Below are positions 1-12,986 of a DNA stretch of 64,000 bases, piece after piece (positions within the stretch are counted from its first letter, which is position 1; every line of letters begins with the position of its first letter). The notes below the pieces were generated by a model. That model worked only from the letters and a program-made list of their open reading frames with translations, was not told the origin of the DNA and did not search any database. The translations under genes and the position numbers were made by a program. Source of the DNA: Cryobacterium lactosi (GTDB lineage Bacteria > Actinomycetota > Actinomycetes > Actinomycetales > Microbacteriaceae); assembly GCF_004403945.1 (NCBI RefSeq), contig NZ_SOHM01000007.1, positions 124,001-188,000 on the forward strand, given 5' to 3'.

Positions 1-736
<736 letters not shown>

Positions 737-1363
737 CTAGGAGAGCAGCAGAAGACCGTTGGTCTTCTCCCTGGCGGCGACGAAGCGCGCCTGGACGTTC
801 TCCCAGTCGACGATGTTCCAGAACGCCTTGACATAGTCGGCGCGCACGTTCTGATAGTCGAGGTAGTACGCGTGCTCCCAAACATCGAGCATCAGGACCG
901 GGACGGTGCCGGCCGCGAAGTTGGCCTGCTGGTCGAAGAACTGCTGGATGATCAGGCGCTGTCCGATCGAATCCCAGGCGAGGACCGACCATCCGGACCC
1001 CTGTACGCCCATCGCTGTCGCAGCGAAGTGGGCCTGGAACTTGTCGAAGGACCCGAAGAAGTCGTCGATCGCGCTGGCGAGTTCACCTACGGGCTTGTCG
1101 CCGCCGTTCGGCGACATGTTGGTCCAGAAGATTGAGTGGTTGACGTGACCGCCGAGGTTGAACGCGAGGTCTTTTTCGAGCTTGTTGACGTAGCCGAGAC
1201 TGCCTGAGTCGCGAGCCTCCGCCAGCTGGGCGATGGCGGTGTTGGCGCCGGTCACGTAGGCCTGGTGGTGCTTGCTGTGGTGGAGTTCCATGATGGTGCC
1301 GCTGATACTCGGCGCGAGCGCAGAGTAGTCGTAAGCCAGTTCAGGCAGGGTGTATTCGGCCAT
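737..1363 (-). CDS. sodA: Superoxide dismutase, Mn/Fe family
   Basis: Dismutates superoxide to hydrogen peroxide and oxygen. The product is 208 residues, normal for the family. The metal ligands are visible: His in the N-terminal HHSKHH segment and the C-terminal [11 protein letters not shown] motif. In the position that is His in the mycobacterial iron enzyme (YDHQTN in M. tuberculosis) this protein reads FFDQQAN, a Gln, which by family knowledge suggests manganese preference; that is an inference. The ATG at 1361-1363 was chosen over an upstream in-frame ATG because GAGGAG lies just in front of it and MAEYTLPEL is the usual family start. It sits between whiA and gap and appears to have its own -10 element (TAGACT, 1434-1439). 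Confidence 0.95.
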   Translation of the reverse strand: MAEYTLPELAYDYSALAPSISGTIMELHHSKHHQAYVTGANTAIAQLAEARDSGSLGYVNKLEKDLAFNLGGHVNHSIFWTNMSPNGGDKPVGELASAIDDFFGSFDKFQAHFAATAMGVQGSGWSVLAWDSIGQRLIIQQFFDQQANFAAGTVPVLMLDVWEHAYYLDYQNVRADYVKAFWNIVDWENVQARFVAAREKTNGLLLLS

Positions 1364-1433
1364 AGCTCGTATCTCCTCATTGTGTGGCAGCGGCGGGATT
1401 TCTCTCGTCATCTGCACTGTAAGTGACCTTTTT

Positions 1434-1439
1434 AGTCTA
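1434..1439 (-). promoter_or_regulatory. Candidate -10 element for sodA
   Basis: TAGACT on the minus strand about 70 bases before the sodA ATG, matching the TAGnnT boxes seen at many other starts in this window. No convincing -35 hexamer is visible at 17 bases, where a small hairpin (1451-1468) lies instead. Confidence 0.35.
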
Positions 1440-1450
1440 CTCAGGTGAAT

Positions 1451-1485
1451 AGGGGACGTTAGTCCCCTCTTCCCCCCTGTGGGGG
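1451..1485. terminator. Two adjacent hairpins between whiA and sodA
   Basis: AGGGGAC (1451-1457) pairs perfectly with GTCCCCT (1462-1468) across a 4-base loop, and CCCCC (1473-1477) with GGGGG (1481-1485) across TGT. They follow the whiA stop in the direction of transcription, so a whiA terminator or attenuator is plausible. No run of T follows either stem, so the call is weak. Confidence 0.35.
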
Positions 1486-1522
1486 CCGCCCGCGCAGGGC
1501 CGGACGAGCCGCCGGCGGGGTC

Positions 1523-2503
1523 TCAGACGTCGTCGAGATCAGCCGGCAGGTTCGCGTCGGTGCCGGGGATCCCCAGGTCGACGGCCTTCTTGTCGGCCAT
1601 GGCCAGGAGGCGGCGAATCCGCCCGGCGACGGCGTCCTTGGTCATGGGCGGATCGGCGTGATGGCCGAGCTCGTCGAGGCTGGAGTCCCGGAAGGACAGG
1701 CGCAGCTCCCCCGCGTAGCGGAGGTGTTCGGGGATGTCGTCGCCGAGGATCTCCATCGCCCGGTCGACGCGCGCGCAGGCTGCGACGGCGGCCTGAGCGG
1801 AGCGGCGCAGGTTCGCGTCGTCGAAGTTGACCAGCCGGTTGGCGGTTGCCCTGACCTCGCGGCGTTGGCGCAGCGCCTCCCAGTTGAGCACGGTCTCCGC
1901 GGCACCCATCTGCACCAGCATCTGGCCGATGGCGTCGCCGTCACGGATGACAACCCGGTGGACGCCGCGTACCTCGCGGGCTTTCGCCACGATGCCCAGC
2001 CGGCCGGCGGCACCGACGATGGCCATGGCGGCTTCGTTCCCGGGGCAGACGACTTCGAGGGCCGCGGAGCGACCCGGGTCGGTCAGCGAGCCGGCGGCGA
2101 GGAACGCACCTCGCCAGACGGCGGCGATCTCTTCCTTGGACCCGGTGGTCAGGCGGTTGGGCAGGCCGCGGATGGGACGCCGCCTGGCGTCGAGCAGGCC
2201 CGTCTGCCTGGCCAGCGTTTCGCCGCCATCGAGAACCCGCACGAGGTAGTGGTTGGTGCGGCGGAGCCCGGAGGCCGTGATCACGGACACGTCGCTGCGG
2301 ACGCCGTACAGTTCGGCGAGGTCCTTGCGCACCCGGCGGGCCAGCAGGGGGGTATCGAGTTCCGACTCGATGGCGATCCGTCCGGAGATCATGTGCAGAC
2401 CGCCGGAGAACCGCAGGATCGTCGCCAGTTCGGCCGCGCGAACCGTGGTCTTCGAAACCTCGACGCGGGCTAGTTCATCTTTGACGTCGATGGTGAGTGC
2501 CAA
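1523..2503 (-). CDS. whiA: WhiA-family DNA-binding regulator
   Basis: WhiA has an N-terminal LAGLIDADG-homing-endonuclease-like fold without nuclease function and a C-terminal helix-turn-helix domain. In Streptomyces it activates sporulation septation genes together with WhiB; in other Gram-positives it affects cell division and chromosome segregation. The 326-residue product has the family's length, beginning [14 protein letters not shown] and carrying the HTH segment near residues 270-310. The start is a TTG at 2501-2503: the ATG codons just upstream are out of frame or run straight into a stop. It follows rapZ with 58 bases between, and the yvcK gene normally found between the two is absent. 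Confidence 0.93.
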   Translation of the reverse strand: MALTIDVKDELARVEVSKTTVRAAELATILRFSGGLHMISGRIAIESELDTPLLARRVRKDLAELYGVRSDVSVITASGLRRTNHYLVRVLDGGETLARQTGLLDARRRPIRGLPNRLTTGSKEEIAAVWRGAFLAAGSLTDPGRSAALEVVCPGNEAAMAIVGAAGRLGIVAKAREVRGVHRVVIRDGDAIGQMLVQMGAAETVLNWEALRQRREVRATANRLVNFDDANLRRSAQAAVAACARVDRAMEILGDDIPEHLRYAGELRLSFRDSSLDELGHHADPPMTKDAVAGRIRRLLAMADKKAVDLGIPGTDANLPADLDDV

Positions 2504-2561
2504 TCGTCATTCCATTCTGTTGTTCGAGGCCGGCCGTCACGGTGGACGGCAGGTCCTGTTG

Positions 2562-3437
2562 TTATTCTCGTCCGAGGTCGCGGTGCTTGAGGCTCACTGC
2601 GACGCCGGGAAATTCTTGGAGCAGGCCGGCCAGTTCCCTGGCCATCGCTACCGAACGGTGCTTGCCGCCGGTGCAGCCGATGGCAATGGTGGCATGACGC
2701 TTGTTCTCGCGCTGGTACCCGGCGAGCACCGGACCGACGGCGGCGGCGTAGGCGTTGATGAACTCCCGTGCCCCCTCCTGGCCCAGAACATACTCGCTGA
2801 CCTCGGGGTCAAGACCGGTATGCGGCCGGAGCTCGGGAACCCAGAACGGGTTGGGCAGGAACCGGGCGTCGGCGACCATGTCGACGTCGGTGGGAAGTCC
2901 GTACTTGAACCCGAAGCTCATCACGGTCAGGTGCAGCCCGGCCGCGTTCTCCGCGGCGAACCGTTCGGTGATCGTGGTGGCGAGCTGGTGGATGTTGAGG
3001 TCTGACGTGTCGATGACGATGTCGCAGGATTCCCGCACCACCGCCAACCGGGTGCGTTCGGCGGAGATACCGTCGAGGATCGTGCCCTCGCCCTGCAGCG
3101 GGTGCGGGCGCCTGACGGCTTCGAAACGGCGCACGAGCACGTCGTCACGCGCTTCGAGGAAGATCACGCGAACCTGGGTGCCACTGCGCAAGGCCTGGAC
3201 GAGTTCCTGGAAGTCGCCGAAGAAGTCCCGGCCGCGGATGTCGACGACGGCCGCGATCTTGGGCAGGCTGGTGCCGGCCCGTCCCACGAGTTCGACCAGA
3301 GGGCGGAGCATCTGCGGCGGCAGGTTGTCCACGACGTACCAGCCGAGGTCTTCCAGGGCATTCGCCACGGTGGACCGTCCGGCGCCGGACATGCCCGTAA
3401 CGATGAGCATCTCCTGCTTCTCGGTCTCGGTACTCAT
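2562..3437 (-). CDS. rapZ: RapZ/YvcJ-family nucleotide-binding protein
   Basis: RapZ-like P-loop protein; in E. coli RapZ guides GlmZ small RNA to RNase E to control glucosamine-6-phosphate synthesis, while the role in actinobacteria is not settled. The 291-residue product has the Walker A-like motif GMSGAGRS at 15-22, with Arg where most P-loops have Lys, a variant I associate with actinobacterial members, and the C-terminal GCTGGKHRSVAMARELA signature. The ATG at 3435-3437 is preceded by AAGG. A TAGGCT box at 3475-3480 gives it a likely promoter of its own just past the uvrC stop. Confidence 0.94.
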   Translation of the reverse strand: MSTETEKQEMLIVTGMSGAGRSTVANALEDLGWYVVDNLPPQMLRPLVELVGRAGTSLPKIAAVVDIRGRDFFGDFQELVQALRSGTQVRVIFLEARDDVLVRRFEAVRRPHPLQGEGTILDGISAERTRLAVVRESCDIVIDTSDLNIHQLATTITERFAAENAAGLHLTVMSFGFKYGLPTDVDMVADARFLPNPFWVPELRPHTGLDPEVSEYVLGQEGAREFINAYAAAVGPVLAGYQRENKRHATIAIGCTGGKHRSVAMARELAGLLQEFPGVAVSLKHRDLGRE

Positions 3438-3474
3438 GCTGGATTGCGCCTTCGGTCGAAGTTGGTGAATGTCC

Positions 3475-3480
3475 AGCCTA
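3475..3480 (-). promoter_or_regulatory. Candidate -10 element for rapZ-whiA
   Basis: TAGGCT on the minus strand lies 37 bases before the rapZ ATG, in the 60-base gap after uvrC. The hexamer is identical to those in front of polA, rpe and aroQ, but here a short leader with a ribosome binding site follows. Confidence 0.4.
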
Positions 3481-3497
3481 CCGACCGGGGCGCGGGT

Positions 3498-5489
3498 TCA
3501 GGCGCGCAGGTGCCGGTGGATGCCCTCGGCGAGGGCAGGTCCGATGCCGCGGATCTCGGCGATCGAGTCGACGGAGGCCTCCCTGAGCCGGGCGACGGAC
3601 CCGAAGTGGGTCAGCAGCACCTTGATGCGGGACGGGCCCAAACCCGGTATCTCACCCAGGACCGTGTTGATGTCCCGTTTGCGCCGGGCACGCTGGTGCG
3701 TGATGGCGAATCGGTGCGCTTCGTCGCGGATGCGCTGGATCAGGAACAGAGCGTCGCTGTTGCGGGGAAGGATCACCGGGTAGTCCGAATCGGGCAGCCA
3801 GATCTCCTCCAGGCGTTTGGCGATACCGCAGAGAGTGATCCCCTCGACGCCGGACTCACGCAGCGCCCTGGCGGCGGCGGCGACCTGGGGTTGGCCGCCG
3901 TCCACGATGAGCAGGTTCGGTTGGTAGCGGAACTTCTTCCGCTTCGCGCTGACTTCGGCAGAATCGGCGATATCGATGGTGCCGGCCGGGGCGTCGGGGA
4001 CCGACTCCACGGTGACCATGAGGTCGGCTGGCTTCGGGTCAACCGGATCGGCTGGTTGGTCGACCGCGATCACGCCGCCTGTGGGCAGCGCCTCCGGAGT
4101 GGCGTCATCCGGTGCGAGGTACGCCAGCCGCCTGGTGAGCACCCGGTACAGGGAGTCGGTGTCGTCGGTGGACTCCGGCACACCGAAGCGGCGGTACTCG
4201 TCTTTCCGGGGCAGCCCGTCTTCGAAGACCACCATCGACGCGACGATGTTGGTTCCGCCGAGGTGGGACACGTCGTAACACTCCATCCGGAGCGGCGCGG
4301 AGTCCATGCCCAGCGCCTCCTGGAGGTCCTCCAGCGCTTTCGACCTGGCCACGAAGTCGGAGCTGCGCCGGGTCTTGTACAGCATCAGCGCCTGCTTGGC
4401 GTTCTGCGTGGCCGTGACCAGCAGCGCAGCCTTCTCCCCGCGCTGGGCGGCGACGAGCCGCACCTTGCGATGTGCGATCTCCCCAAGCCAGCCCTCGAGG
4501 GCATCGGCGTCGTCCGGGAGCTCGGGCAAAACGATCTCCCGGGGCGGCACGGCGTCGCCGGTGTACGCGGTCTGCATGATCGAGTCGATCAATTCGCTGA
4601 TGCTCAGGTCGAGTTCCTTGTCGACGACCCAGCCGCGCACACCGCGGATACGGCCGCCGCGCACGATGAACAGCTGAACGGCCGCGGCGAGCTCGTCCTG
4701 TTCGATCGCGAACAGGTCGATGTCCACGTTGTCCCGCAGCACCACCGCGCTCTTCTCCAGCACGGCGTTGAGCGCCTTCACTTGGTCGCGGCGCCTGGCG
4801 GCGGTCTCGTAGTCTTGGGCGAGCGCAGCCTCCTTCATCTGGGCGGTGAGGCTGTTGATGAGCTTGCGGTCCTGACTGCCCATGAAGCTCACGAACTCGT
4901 TGACGGTCTTGCGGTGCTCCTCGATGCCGACCTTGCCCGAGCACGGTCCGAAGCACCGGCCGATCTGGCCGGCGAAGCAGGGTTTACCTGATTGCATGGC
5001 GCGCTTGTAGTTGGCGTTGTTGCACGTGCGGATCGGGAAGGCCTTGAGCATCAGGTCGATGGTCTCGTGCACCGCCCAGACCTTGGGGTACGGGCCGAAG
5101 TAGCGGGCGCCCTTGATGCCGGTGGTGCGGGTCACCAGGGCCCGGGGTGCCTCATCCGCCAGGGTCACGGCGAGGTACGGGTAGGACTTGTCGTCCTTGA
5201 ACTGCACATTGAACGGCGGGTCGAACTCGTTGATCCAGGTCCACTCCAGCTGCAGCGCCTCGACCTCGGTGCCGACCGTCGTCCATTCGACGCTGGTCGC
5301 CGTCGTCACCATCCGCCGGGTGCGCTCGTGCAGGCTGCTCAGCGGGGCGAAGTAATTGCTCAGCCGGGCGCGGAGGTTCTTGGCCTTGCCCACGTAGAGC
5401 ACCCGGCGGGAGGCGTCACGAAACCTGTACACACCCGGTTCGGTGGGGATCTCCCCCGGCTTGGGGCGATAGCTCAACGCATCAGACAT
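3498..5489 (-). CDS. uvrC: Excinuclease ABC subunit C
   Basis: UvrC makes both incisions around a DNA lesion after UvrAB loading. The 663-residue product shows the N-terminal GIY-YIG nuclease (about residues 17-95, GVYRFRD...[10 protein letters not shown]), a four-cysteine cluster (CNNAN...GKPCF...GRCFGPC, about 155-185), a UVR domain contacting UvrB (about 208-245), the RNase H-like 5' nuclease domain, and tandem helix-hairpin-helix motifs at the C-terminus ([25 protein letters not shown]). The ATG at 5487-5489 has GAGGAAG just upstream. It follows uvrA with only 13 bases between the stop of one and the start of the other, so the two are probably cotranscribed. Confidence 0.98.
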   Translation of the reverse strand: MSDALSYRPKPGEIPTEPGVYRFRDASRRVLYVGKAKNLRARLSNYFAPLSSLHERTRRMVTTATSVEWTTVGTEVEALQLEWTWINEFDPPFNVQFKDDKSYPYLAVTLADEAPRALVTRTTGIKGARYFGPYPKVWAVHETIDLMLKAFPIRTCNNANYKRAMQSGKPCFAGQIGRCFGPCSGKVGIEEHRKTVNEFVSFMGSQDRKLINSLTAQMKEAALAQDYETAARRRDQVKALNAVLEKSAVVLRDNVDIDLFAIEQDELAAAVQLFIVRGGRIRGVRGWVVDKELDLSISELIDSIMQTAYTGDAVPPREIVLPELPDDADALEGWLGEIAHRKVRLVAAQRGEKAALLVTATQNAKQALMLYKTRRSSDFVARSKALEDLQEALGMDSAPLRMECYDVSHLGGTNIVASMVVFEDGLPRKDEYRRFGVPESTDDTDSLYRVLTRRLAYLAPDDATPEALPTGGVIAVDQPADPVDPKPADLMVTVESVPDAPAGTIDIADSAEVSAKRKKFRYQPNLLIVDGGQPQVAAAARALRESGVEGITLCGIAKRLEEIWLPDSDYPVILPRNSDALFLIQRIRDEAHRFAITHQRARRKRDINTVLGEIPGLGPSRIKVLLTHFGSVARLREASVDSIAEIRGIGPALAEGIHRHLRA

Positions 5490-5502
5490 GTTCTTCCTCG
5501 GC

Positions 5503-8370
<2,868 letters not shown>

Positions 8371-8376
8371 CATTCG

Positions 8377-8382
8377 AGTCTA
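8377..8382 (-). promoter_or_regulatory. Leaderless-type -10 element, uvrA
   Basis: TAGACT on the minus strand, then six bases, then the GTG start of uvrA. If transcription begins at the GTG the mRNA has no leader. Confidence 0.45.
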
Positions 8383-8443
8383 TGCAGTGCCACCGACACT
8401 CCAGTGCCACGGGTGGCCTCTGGCGGGCGCCGACAGCGAACGC

Positions 8444-8472
8444 GGGGCCGCAGCCAGGTCGGCGGCGGCCCC
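8444..8472 (-). terminator. Hairpin after uvrB
   Basis: GGGGCCGC (8444-8451) is perfectly complementary to GCGGCCCC (8465-8472), with a 13-base loop, just past the uvrB stop at 8483. No T-tract follows, so it may be a weak or Rho-assisted terminator separating uvrB from the uvrA promoter. Confidence 0.4.
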
Positions 8473-8482
8473 GTGGGTACGC

Positions 8483-10546
8483 CTAGGCCAGGTGGCCGGC
8501 TTTCTCCATCTGGCGTAACTCCCGTTTGAGTTCGGACACCTCGTCGCGCAGTCGGCCGGCCAGCTCGAATTTGAGTTCGCCGGCGGCTTCGAGCATCTGC
8601 GCGTTGAGGTCGGCGATGATCGATTCGAGGTCGTTTGCGCCGTTGGCGGCCAGGCCCTTCCGGATCGACGGGGTGGGGCTGCGCCGACGGGCGTCCCGGC
8701 CGGCGAGCAGCTCGGCGGTGTCGGCCTCCTCGCGGGCGAGGACATCGGTGATGTCGGCGATGCGTTTCCGCAGCGGGGTGGGATCGATGCCGTGCAGGGT
8801 GTTGTACTCCACCTGCTTCTCCCGCCGCCGGTCGGTCTCGTCGATGGCCCTGGCCATCGAGTCGGTGATCCGGTCGGCGTACATGTGCACCTCACCGGAC
8901 ACGTTGCGGGCGGCACGGCCGATGGTCTGGATCAGGGACGTCGACGACCGCAGGAAGCCCTCCTTGTCGGCGTCGAGGATGGCGACCAGGGACACCTCGG
9001 GCAGGTCAAGGCCCTCCCGGAGCAGGTTGATGCCCACCAGTACGTCGTACAGTCCCTGCCGGAGTTCGGTGAGCAGTTCGACGCGGCGCAGGGTGTCGAC
9101 GTCCGAGTGCAGGTAGCGCACCCGGACACCCGCCTCGGTGAGGAAGTCGGTGAGTTCCTCGGCCATCTTCTTCGTCAGGGTGGTGACCAGCACCCGTTCG
9201 TTCAGTTCGACCCGCAGCCGGATCTGCTCGAGGAGGTCGTCGATCTGGCCCGCGGAGGGCTTCACGACGATCTGCGGGTCGACCAGGCCGGTGGGGCGGA
9301 TGATCTGTTCGACGACGCCGTCGGCGATGCCCATTTCGTACTTGCCCGGCGTGGCCGACAGATACACCGTCTGGCCGACGCGGCCCTTGAACTCGTTCCA
9401 CTTGAGCGGGCGGTTGTCCAACGCGCTGGGCAGCCGGAAACCGTGCTCGACGAGGGTGCGCTTCCGCGAGGAGTCCCCCTCGTACATGGCGCCGATCTGC
9501 GGAACCGTCACGTGGGACTCGTCGATGACCACGAGGAAGTCGTCGGGGAAGTAGTCCAGCAGACAGTGTCCGGGCTCGCCGGCGCTTCGTCCGTCGATGT
9601 GCCTGGAGTAGTTCTCGATGCCGGAGCAGAAGCCGATCTGCTCCATCATCTCCAGGTCGAAGGTGGTGCGCATCCGCAGGCGCTGTGCTTCGAGGAGCTT
9701 GCCCTCGCGTTCGAGCTGGCCGAGCCGCTCGGCCAATTCCTCCTGGATGGTCACCATGGCCCGCTGCATCACGTCGGTCGAGGCCACGTAGTGGGAGCCG
9801 GGGAAGACCGAGACGGCGTCGAGCTTGCGCACGACGTCGCCGGTGAGCGGATGCAGGCTGTAGAGCGCCTCGATCTCGTCGCCGAACATTTCGATGCGGA
9901 TGGCGAGCTCTTCGTACATCGGGATGATCTCGATGGTGTCGCCGCGCACCCTGAAGTGGCCGCGGGAGAAGTCGACGTCGTTGCGCTGGTACTGCATGGC
10001 CACGAACCGGCGGATCAGCCAGTCTCTGTCCACCTTCTGCCCCACCTGCAGCGCGACCATGGCCTCCAGGTAGCCTTCCGGGGTGCCCAGACCGTAGATG
10101 CAGGAGACCGTGGAGACGACGATGACGTCGCGCCGGCTGAGCAGGGAGTTGGTGGTGGAGTGCCGCAGCCGTTCAACCTCCTCGTTGATCGACGAGTCCT
10201 TCTCGATGAAGGTGTCGGTCTGGGGTACGTACGCCTCCGGCTGGTAGTAGTCGTAGTAGGAGACGAAGTACTCGACGGCGTTGTTGGGCATCAGTTCGCG
10301 GAACTCGTTCACGAGTTGAGCGGCCAGGGTCTTGTTGTGTGCGAGCACCAGGGTGGGCCGTTGCACCTGTTCGATCAGCCACGCGGTCGTGGCGGACTTG
10401 CCGGTGCCGGTGGCTCCGAGCAGAACGATGTCGGTTTCACCGGCGTTGATGCGACCGGCCAGCTCGGCGATCGCACCGGGCTGGTCGCCGCTGGGCGTGT
10501 ACTCGCTCACGACCTCGAAGGGGTGAACGGCGCGGGTGGGTTCCAT
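8483..10546 (-). CDS. uvrB: Excinuclease ABC subunit B
   Basis: Helicase-like damage-verification subunit of the UvrABC system. The 687-residue product has Walker [14 protein letters not shown] (about 40), the beta-hairpin region containing [10 protein letters not shown], the DESH motif (about 340) and a C-terminal UVR domain ([15 protein letters not shown]). The ATG at 10544-10546 has TAGACT exactly six bases upstream and no spaced Shine-Dalgarno sequence. The TAG of that box is also the stop codon of coaE, so the uvrB promoter overlaps the end of the upstream gene. Confidence 0.98.
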   Translation of the reverse strand: MEPTRAVHPFEVVSEYTPSGDQPGAIAELAGRINAGETDIVLLGATGTGKSATTAWLIEQVQRPTLVLAHNKTLAAQLVNEFRELMPNNAVEYFVSYYDYYQPEAYVPQTDTFIEKDSSINEEVERLRHSTTNSLLSRRDVIVVSTVSCIYGLGTPEGYLEAMVALQVGQKVDRDWLIRRFVAMQYQRNDVDFSRGHFRVRGDTIEIIPMYEELAIRIEMFGDEIEALYSLHPLTGDVVRKLDAVSVFPGSHYVASTDVMQRAMVTIQEELAERLGQLEREGKLLEAQRLRMRTTFDLEMMEQIGFCSGIENYSRHIDGRSAGEPGHCLLDYFPDDFLVVIDESHVTVPQIGAMYEGDSSRKRTLVEHGFRLPSALDNRPLKWNEFKGRVGQTVYLSATPGKYEMGIADGVVEQIIRPTGLVDPQIVVKPSAGQIDDLLEQIRLRVELNERVLVTTLTKKMAEELTDFLTEAGVRVRYLHSDVDTLRRVELLTELRQGLYDVLVGINLLREGLDLPEVSLVAILDADKEGFLRSSTSLIQTIGRAARNVSGEVHMYADRITDSMARAIDETDRRREKQVEYNTLHGIDPTPLRKRIADITDVLAREEADTAELLAGRDARRRSPTPSIRKGLAANGANDLESIIADLNAQMLEAAGELKFELAGRLRDEVSELKRELRQMEKAGHLA

Positions 10547-10552
10547 TACTCC

Positions 10553-10558
10553 AGTCTA
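10553..10558 (-). promoter_or_regulatory. Leaderless-type -10 element, uvrB
   Basis: TAGACT followed by six bases and the uvrB ATG. Its first three bases are the coaE stop codon (10556-10558). Confidence 0.45.
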
Positions 10559-11200
10559 AGGAGCGCCACCGACACCGGCGTCGGAGTGCGCGAAGCTGTG
10601 GTGCGAGCTGACACTCTGATCCCACAGCAGGTCCACTTGGGCGATGGTCTCCTCCAGGGACCCCATCGCGTCGATGACGACGTCGGCGACGGCGAGACGA
10701 TCCGCGTCCGCGGCCTGGGAGCTGATCCGCTTGCGCGCATCAGCCTCCACCATCCCGCGCAGCTCCACCATCCGGCGCACCCGGGTTTCGGCATCGGCGT
10801 GGACGACCACGATGAGGTCGAACGGGTGGCCCACGGATGCTTCGACGAGCAGGGGGACGTCGTAGACGATGACGACGTGCGGGTTGTCGAGTTGGGCCGC
10901 GGCGATGGCCTGGGCGGAGAGGGCCCGGACCGCGGGGTGCACCACGTTGTTGAGCACACTGAGCGCTGTCGCGTCTCCGAATACGATCGACCCCAGCTGC
11001 GCGCGGTTGAGGCTGCCGTCCGCTGCGATGACCTCAGGACCGAAGATCTCGGCGATGTGCGCCAGCGCCTCCGTGCCGGGGGCGACGGCGGCTCGCGCAA
11101 GTTGGTCGGCATCGATCACCACGGCTCCGTGCTCCGCGAAGCGCTTGGCCACGGTGCTTTTCCCCGATGCGATCCCGCCGGTCAACCCAATCAAGTACAC
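10556..11200 (-). CDS. coaE: Dephospho-CoA kinase
   Basis: Final step of coenzyme A synthesis: ATP-dependent phosphorylation of the 3'-OH of dephospho-CoA ribose. The 214-residue protein starts MYLIGLTGGIASGKST, with the P-loop at 8-16, and shows the CoaE pattern of an Asp-Ala-Asp segment after the first helix (VIDADQLARAAV). The start is a GTG at 11198-11200, six bases after TAGCAT, with no well-placed ribosome binding site. The rpsA-coaE-uvrB order is conserved in actinobacteria, as in M. tuberculosis. Confidence 0.96.
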   Translation of the reverse strand: MYLIGLTGGIASGKSTVAKRFAEHGAVVIDADQLARAAVAPGTEALAHIAEIFGPEVIAADGSLNRAQLGSIVFGDATALSVLNNVVHPAVRALSAQAIAAAQLDNPHVVIVYDVPLLVEASVGHPFDLIVVVHADAETRVRRMVELRGMVEADARKRISSQAADADRLAVADVVIDAMGSLEETIAQVDLLWDQSVSSHHSFAHSDAGVGGAP

Positions 11201-11206
11201 GTCTCC

Positions 11207-11212
11207 ATGCTA
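11207..11212 (-). promoter_or_regulatory. Leaderless-type -10 element, coaE
   Basis: TAGCAT, then GGAGAC, then the coaE GTG. The GGAG abuts the start too closely to serve as a normal Shine-Dalgarno sequence. Confidence 0.35.
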
Positions 11213-11281
11213 ACGGGTGGGGCTTGGGGTGCGGTGAGAACACCGTTTCATCTGCGGATCTGCTGGTTGCGCAGGTTAACG

Positions 11282-11317
11282 ACACCAGGCCGAACCCCGA
11301 AGGGTCCGGCCTGGTGT
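11282..11317 (-). terminator. rpsA terminator
   Basis: A strong stem: ACACCAGGCCG (11282-11292) pairs perfectly with CGGCCTGGTGT (11307-11317), extended inward after one mismatch to a C-TTCG-G tetraloop on the minus strand. It lies 28 bases past the rpsA stop and in front of coaE. There is no T-run, only CGTTAAC after the stem. Confidence 0.7.
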
Positions 11318-11345
11318 TGCCCGTGCCGAAGCGGGGCGGGTGTAG

Positions 11346-12803
11346 CTAGTTGTTGCTGCTGAGCTTCTCGCGCAGGGCGGCAAGCGCCTCGTCGTCAGCG
11401 AGGGTACCGGCTCCGGCAGCCTCACTGGTGAACGAGTTGCCAGCGGCGGACGCGACGTCGCCGGGGGCGATGATCTCGTCGTTCGCGGATGCGACCTGCT
11501 TCTTGTGAGCTTCCCAACGAGCCTGGGCTGCAGCGTAGTCCTGCTCCCACTTCTCGCGCTGGGTCTCGAAGCCTTCGCGCCACTCGTTGGTCTCCGGGTC
11601 GAAGCCCTCGGGGTACTTGTAGTTGCCCTGGTCGTCGTACTCGGTGAGCATTCCGTAGAGTGCCGGGTCGAACTCGGTGCCCTCGGGGTCGACACCGTCG
11701 TTGGCCTGCTTGAGGCTCAGCGAGATGCGGCGACGCTCGAGGTCGATGTCGATGACCTTGACGAACACCTCGTCGCCGACCGAGACAACCTGCTCGGCGA
11801 GCTCAACGTGCTTGCCGGACAGCTCGGAGATGTGCACCAGGCCCTCGATGCCCTCTGCCACGCGAACGAACGCGCCGAAGGGGACGAGCTTGGTGACCTT
11901 ACCCGGTGCAACCTGGCCGATGGCGTGGGTGCGGGCGAATACCTGCCACGGGTCTTCCTGCGTTGCCTTGAGCGACAGGGAAACGCGCTCGCGGTCCAGG
12001 TCGACCTCGAGGATCTCGACGGTGACTTCCTGACCGACCTCGACGACCTCGCTGGCGTGCTCGATGTGCTTCCAGCTGAGCTCGGAGACGTGAACCAGAC
12101 CGTCAACGCCACCCAGGTCGACGAACGCACCGAAGTTGACGATCGACGAGACGACGCCCTTGCGGACCTGTCCCTTCTGGAGGTTGTTGAGGAAGGTGGT
12201 GCGGCTCTCAGACTGGGTCTGCTCGAGCAGCGCACGACGCGACAGAACAACGTTGTTGCGGTTCTTGTCGAGTTCGAGGATCTTGGCCTCGATCTCCTGG
12301 CCCAGGTACGGGGTCAGGTCGCGAACGCGGCGGAGCTCGATGAGCGATGCCGGCAGGAAGCCGCGCAGGCCGATGTCGACGATGAGCCCGCCCTTGACGA
12401 CCTCGATGACCGAACCGGTGACAACACCATCGGATTCCTTGATCTTCTCAACGTCGCCCCATGCACGCTCGTACTGAGCGCGCTTCTTGGACAGGATGAG
12501 ACGGCCTTCTTTGTCTTCCTTCTGAAGAACGAGGGCCTCGACCAGGTCGCCGACCTTGACAACCTCGGAAGGGTCAACGTCGTGCTTGATGGAGAGTTCG
12601 CGGGAGGGGATGACACCCTCGGTCTTGTAGCCGACGTCGAGGAGAACCTCGTCGCGGTCGATCTTCACAACGGTGCCCTCGATGAGGTCTCCGTCGTTGA
12701 AGAATTTCAGAGTCTTTTCGACCGCGGCAAGGAAGTCTTCAGCAGATCCGATGTCGTTGATGGCGACCTGCTTGGGTGCCCGTTCGGTCGTTGCGATTGT
12801 CAT
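11346..12803 (-). CDS. rpsA: 30S ribosomal protein S1
   Basis: RNA-binding protein of the small ribosomal subunit. The 485-residue product contains four S1 domains, roughly 36-105, 123-188, 208-277 and 294-364; the last two carry the canonical NFGAFVDLGGVDGLVHVSEL and PFGAFVRVAEGIEGLVHISEL segments. A low-complexity tail follows with NYKYPEGFDPETNEW-like repeats of aromatic and acidic residues, ending in a short acidic helix. This four-domain plus tail form is usual for actinobacteria. The ATG at 12801-12803 has GGAG 11 bases before it. A strong hairpin terminator follows the stop. Confidence 0.98.
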   Translation of the reverse strand: MTIATTERAPKQVAINDIGSAEDFLAAVEKTLKFFNDGDLIEGTVVKIDRDEVLLDVGYKTEGVIPSRELSIKHDVDPSEVVKVGDLVEALVLQKEDKEGRLILSKKRAQYERAWGDVEKIKESDGVVTGSVIEVVKGGLIVDIGLRGFLPASLIELRRVRDLTPYLGQEIEAKILELDKNRNNVVLSRRALLEQTQSESRTTFLNNLQKGQVRKGVVSSIVNFGAFVDLGGVDGLVHVSELSWKHIEHASEVVEVGQEVTVEILEVDLDRERVSLSLKATQEDPWQVFARTHAIGQVAPGKVTKLVPFGAFVRVAEGIEGLVHISELSGKHVELAEQVVSVGDEVFVKVIDIDLERRRISLSLKQANDGVDPEGTEFDPALYGMLTEYDDQGNYKYPEGFDPETNEWREGFETQREKWEQDYAAAQARWEAHKKQVASANDEIIAPGDVASAAGNSFTSEAAGAGTLADDEALAALREKLSSNN

Positions 12804-12892
12804 GTAGTAGTTGCTCCAGGATGGACATATTCGGGCCAGAAGGGAGGGACGTGCGATTCTTGGTGATTTCCGCGACTGGCAGCGGCTAATTC

Positions 12893-12941
12893 GTCACAGG
12901 CGTGACAGTAAAGCTTAGCTGTTTCCGGGTGCCCCGGGCAA
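12893..12941 (-). promoter_or_regulatory. Candidate rpsA promoter with dyad
   Basis: On the minus strand TTGCCC (12936-12941) and TAAGCT (12912-12917) are separated by 18 bases, about 110 bases before rpsA. A small palindrome GTCAC-AGGC-GTGAC (12893-12906) falls at the expected transcription start and could be an operator or a leader hairpin. Spacing is acceptable but the -35 is only a partial match. Confidence 0.35.
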
Positions 12942-12986
12942 CCCGTCTGACTGCGCGTATCGCGGCCGTTTGGGCAGACGGTCGGG

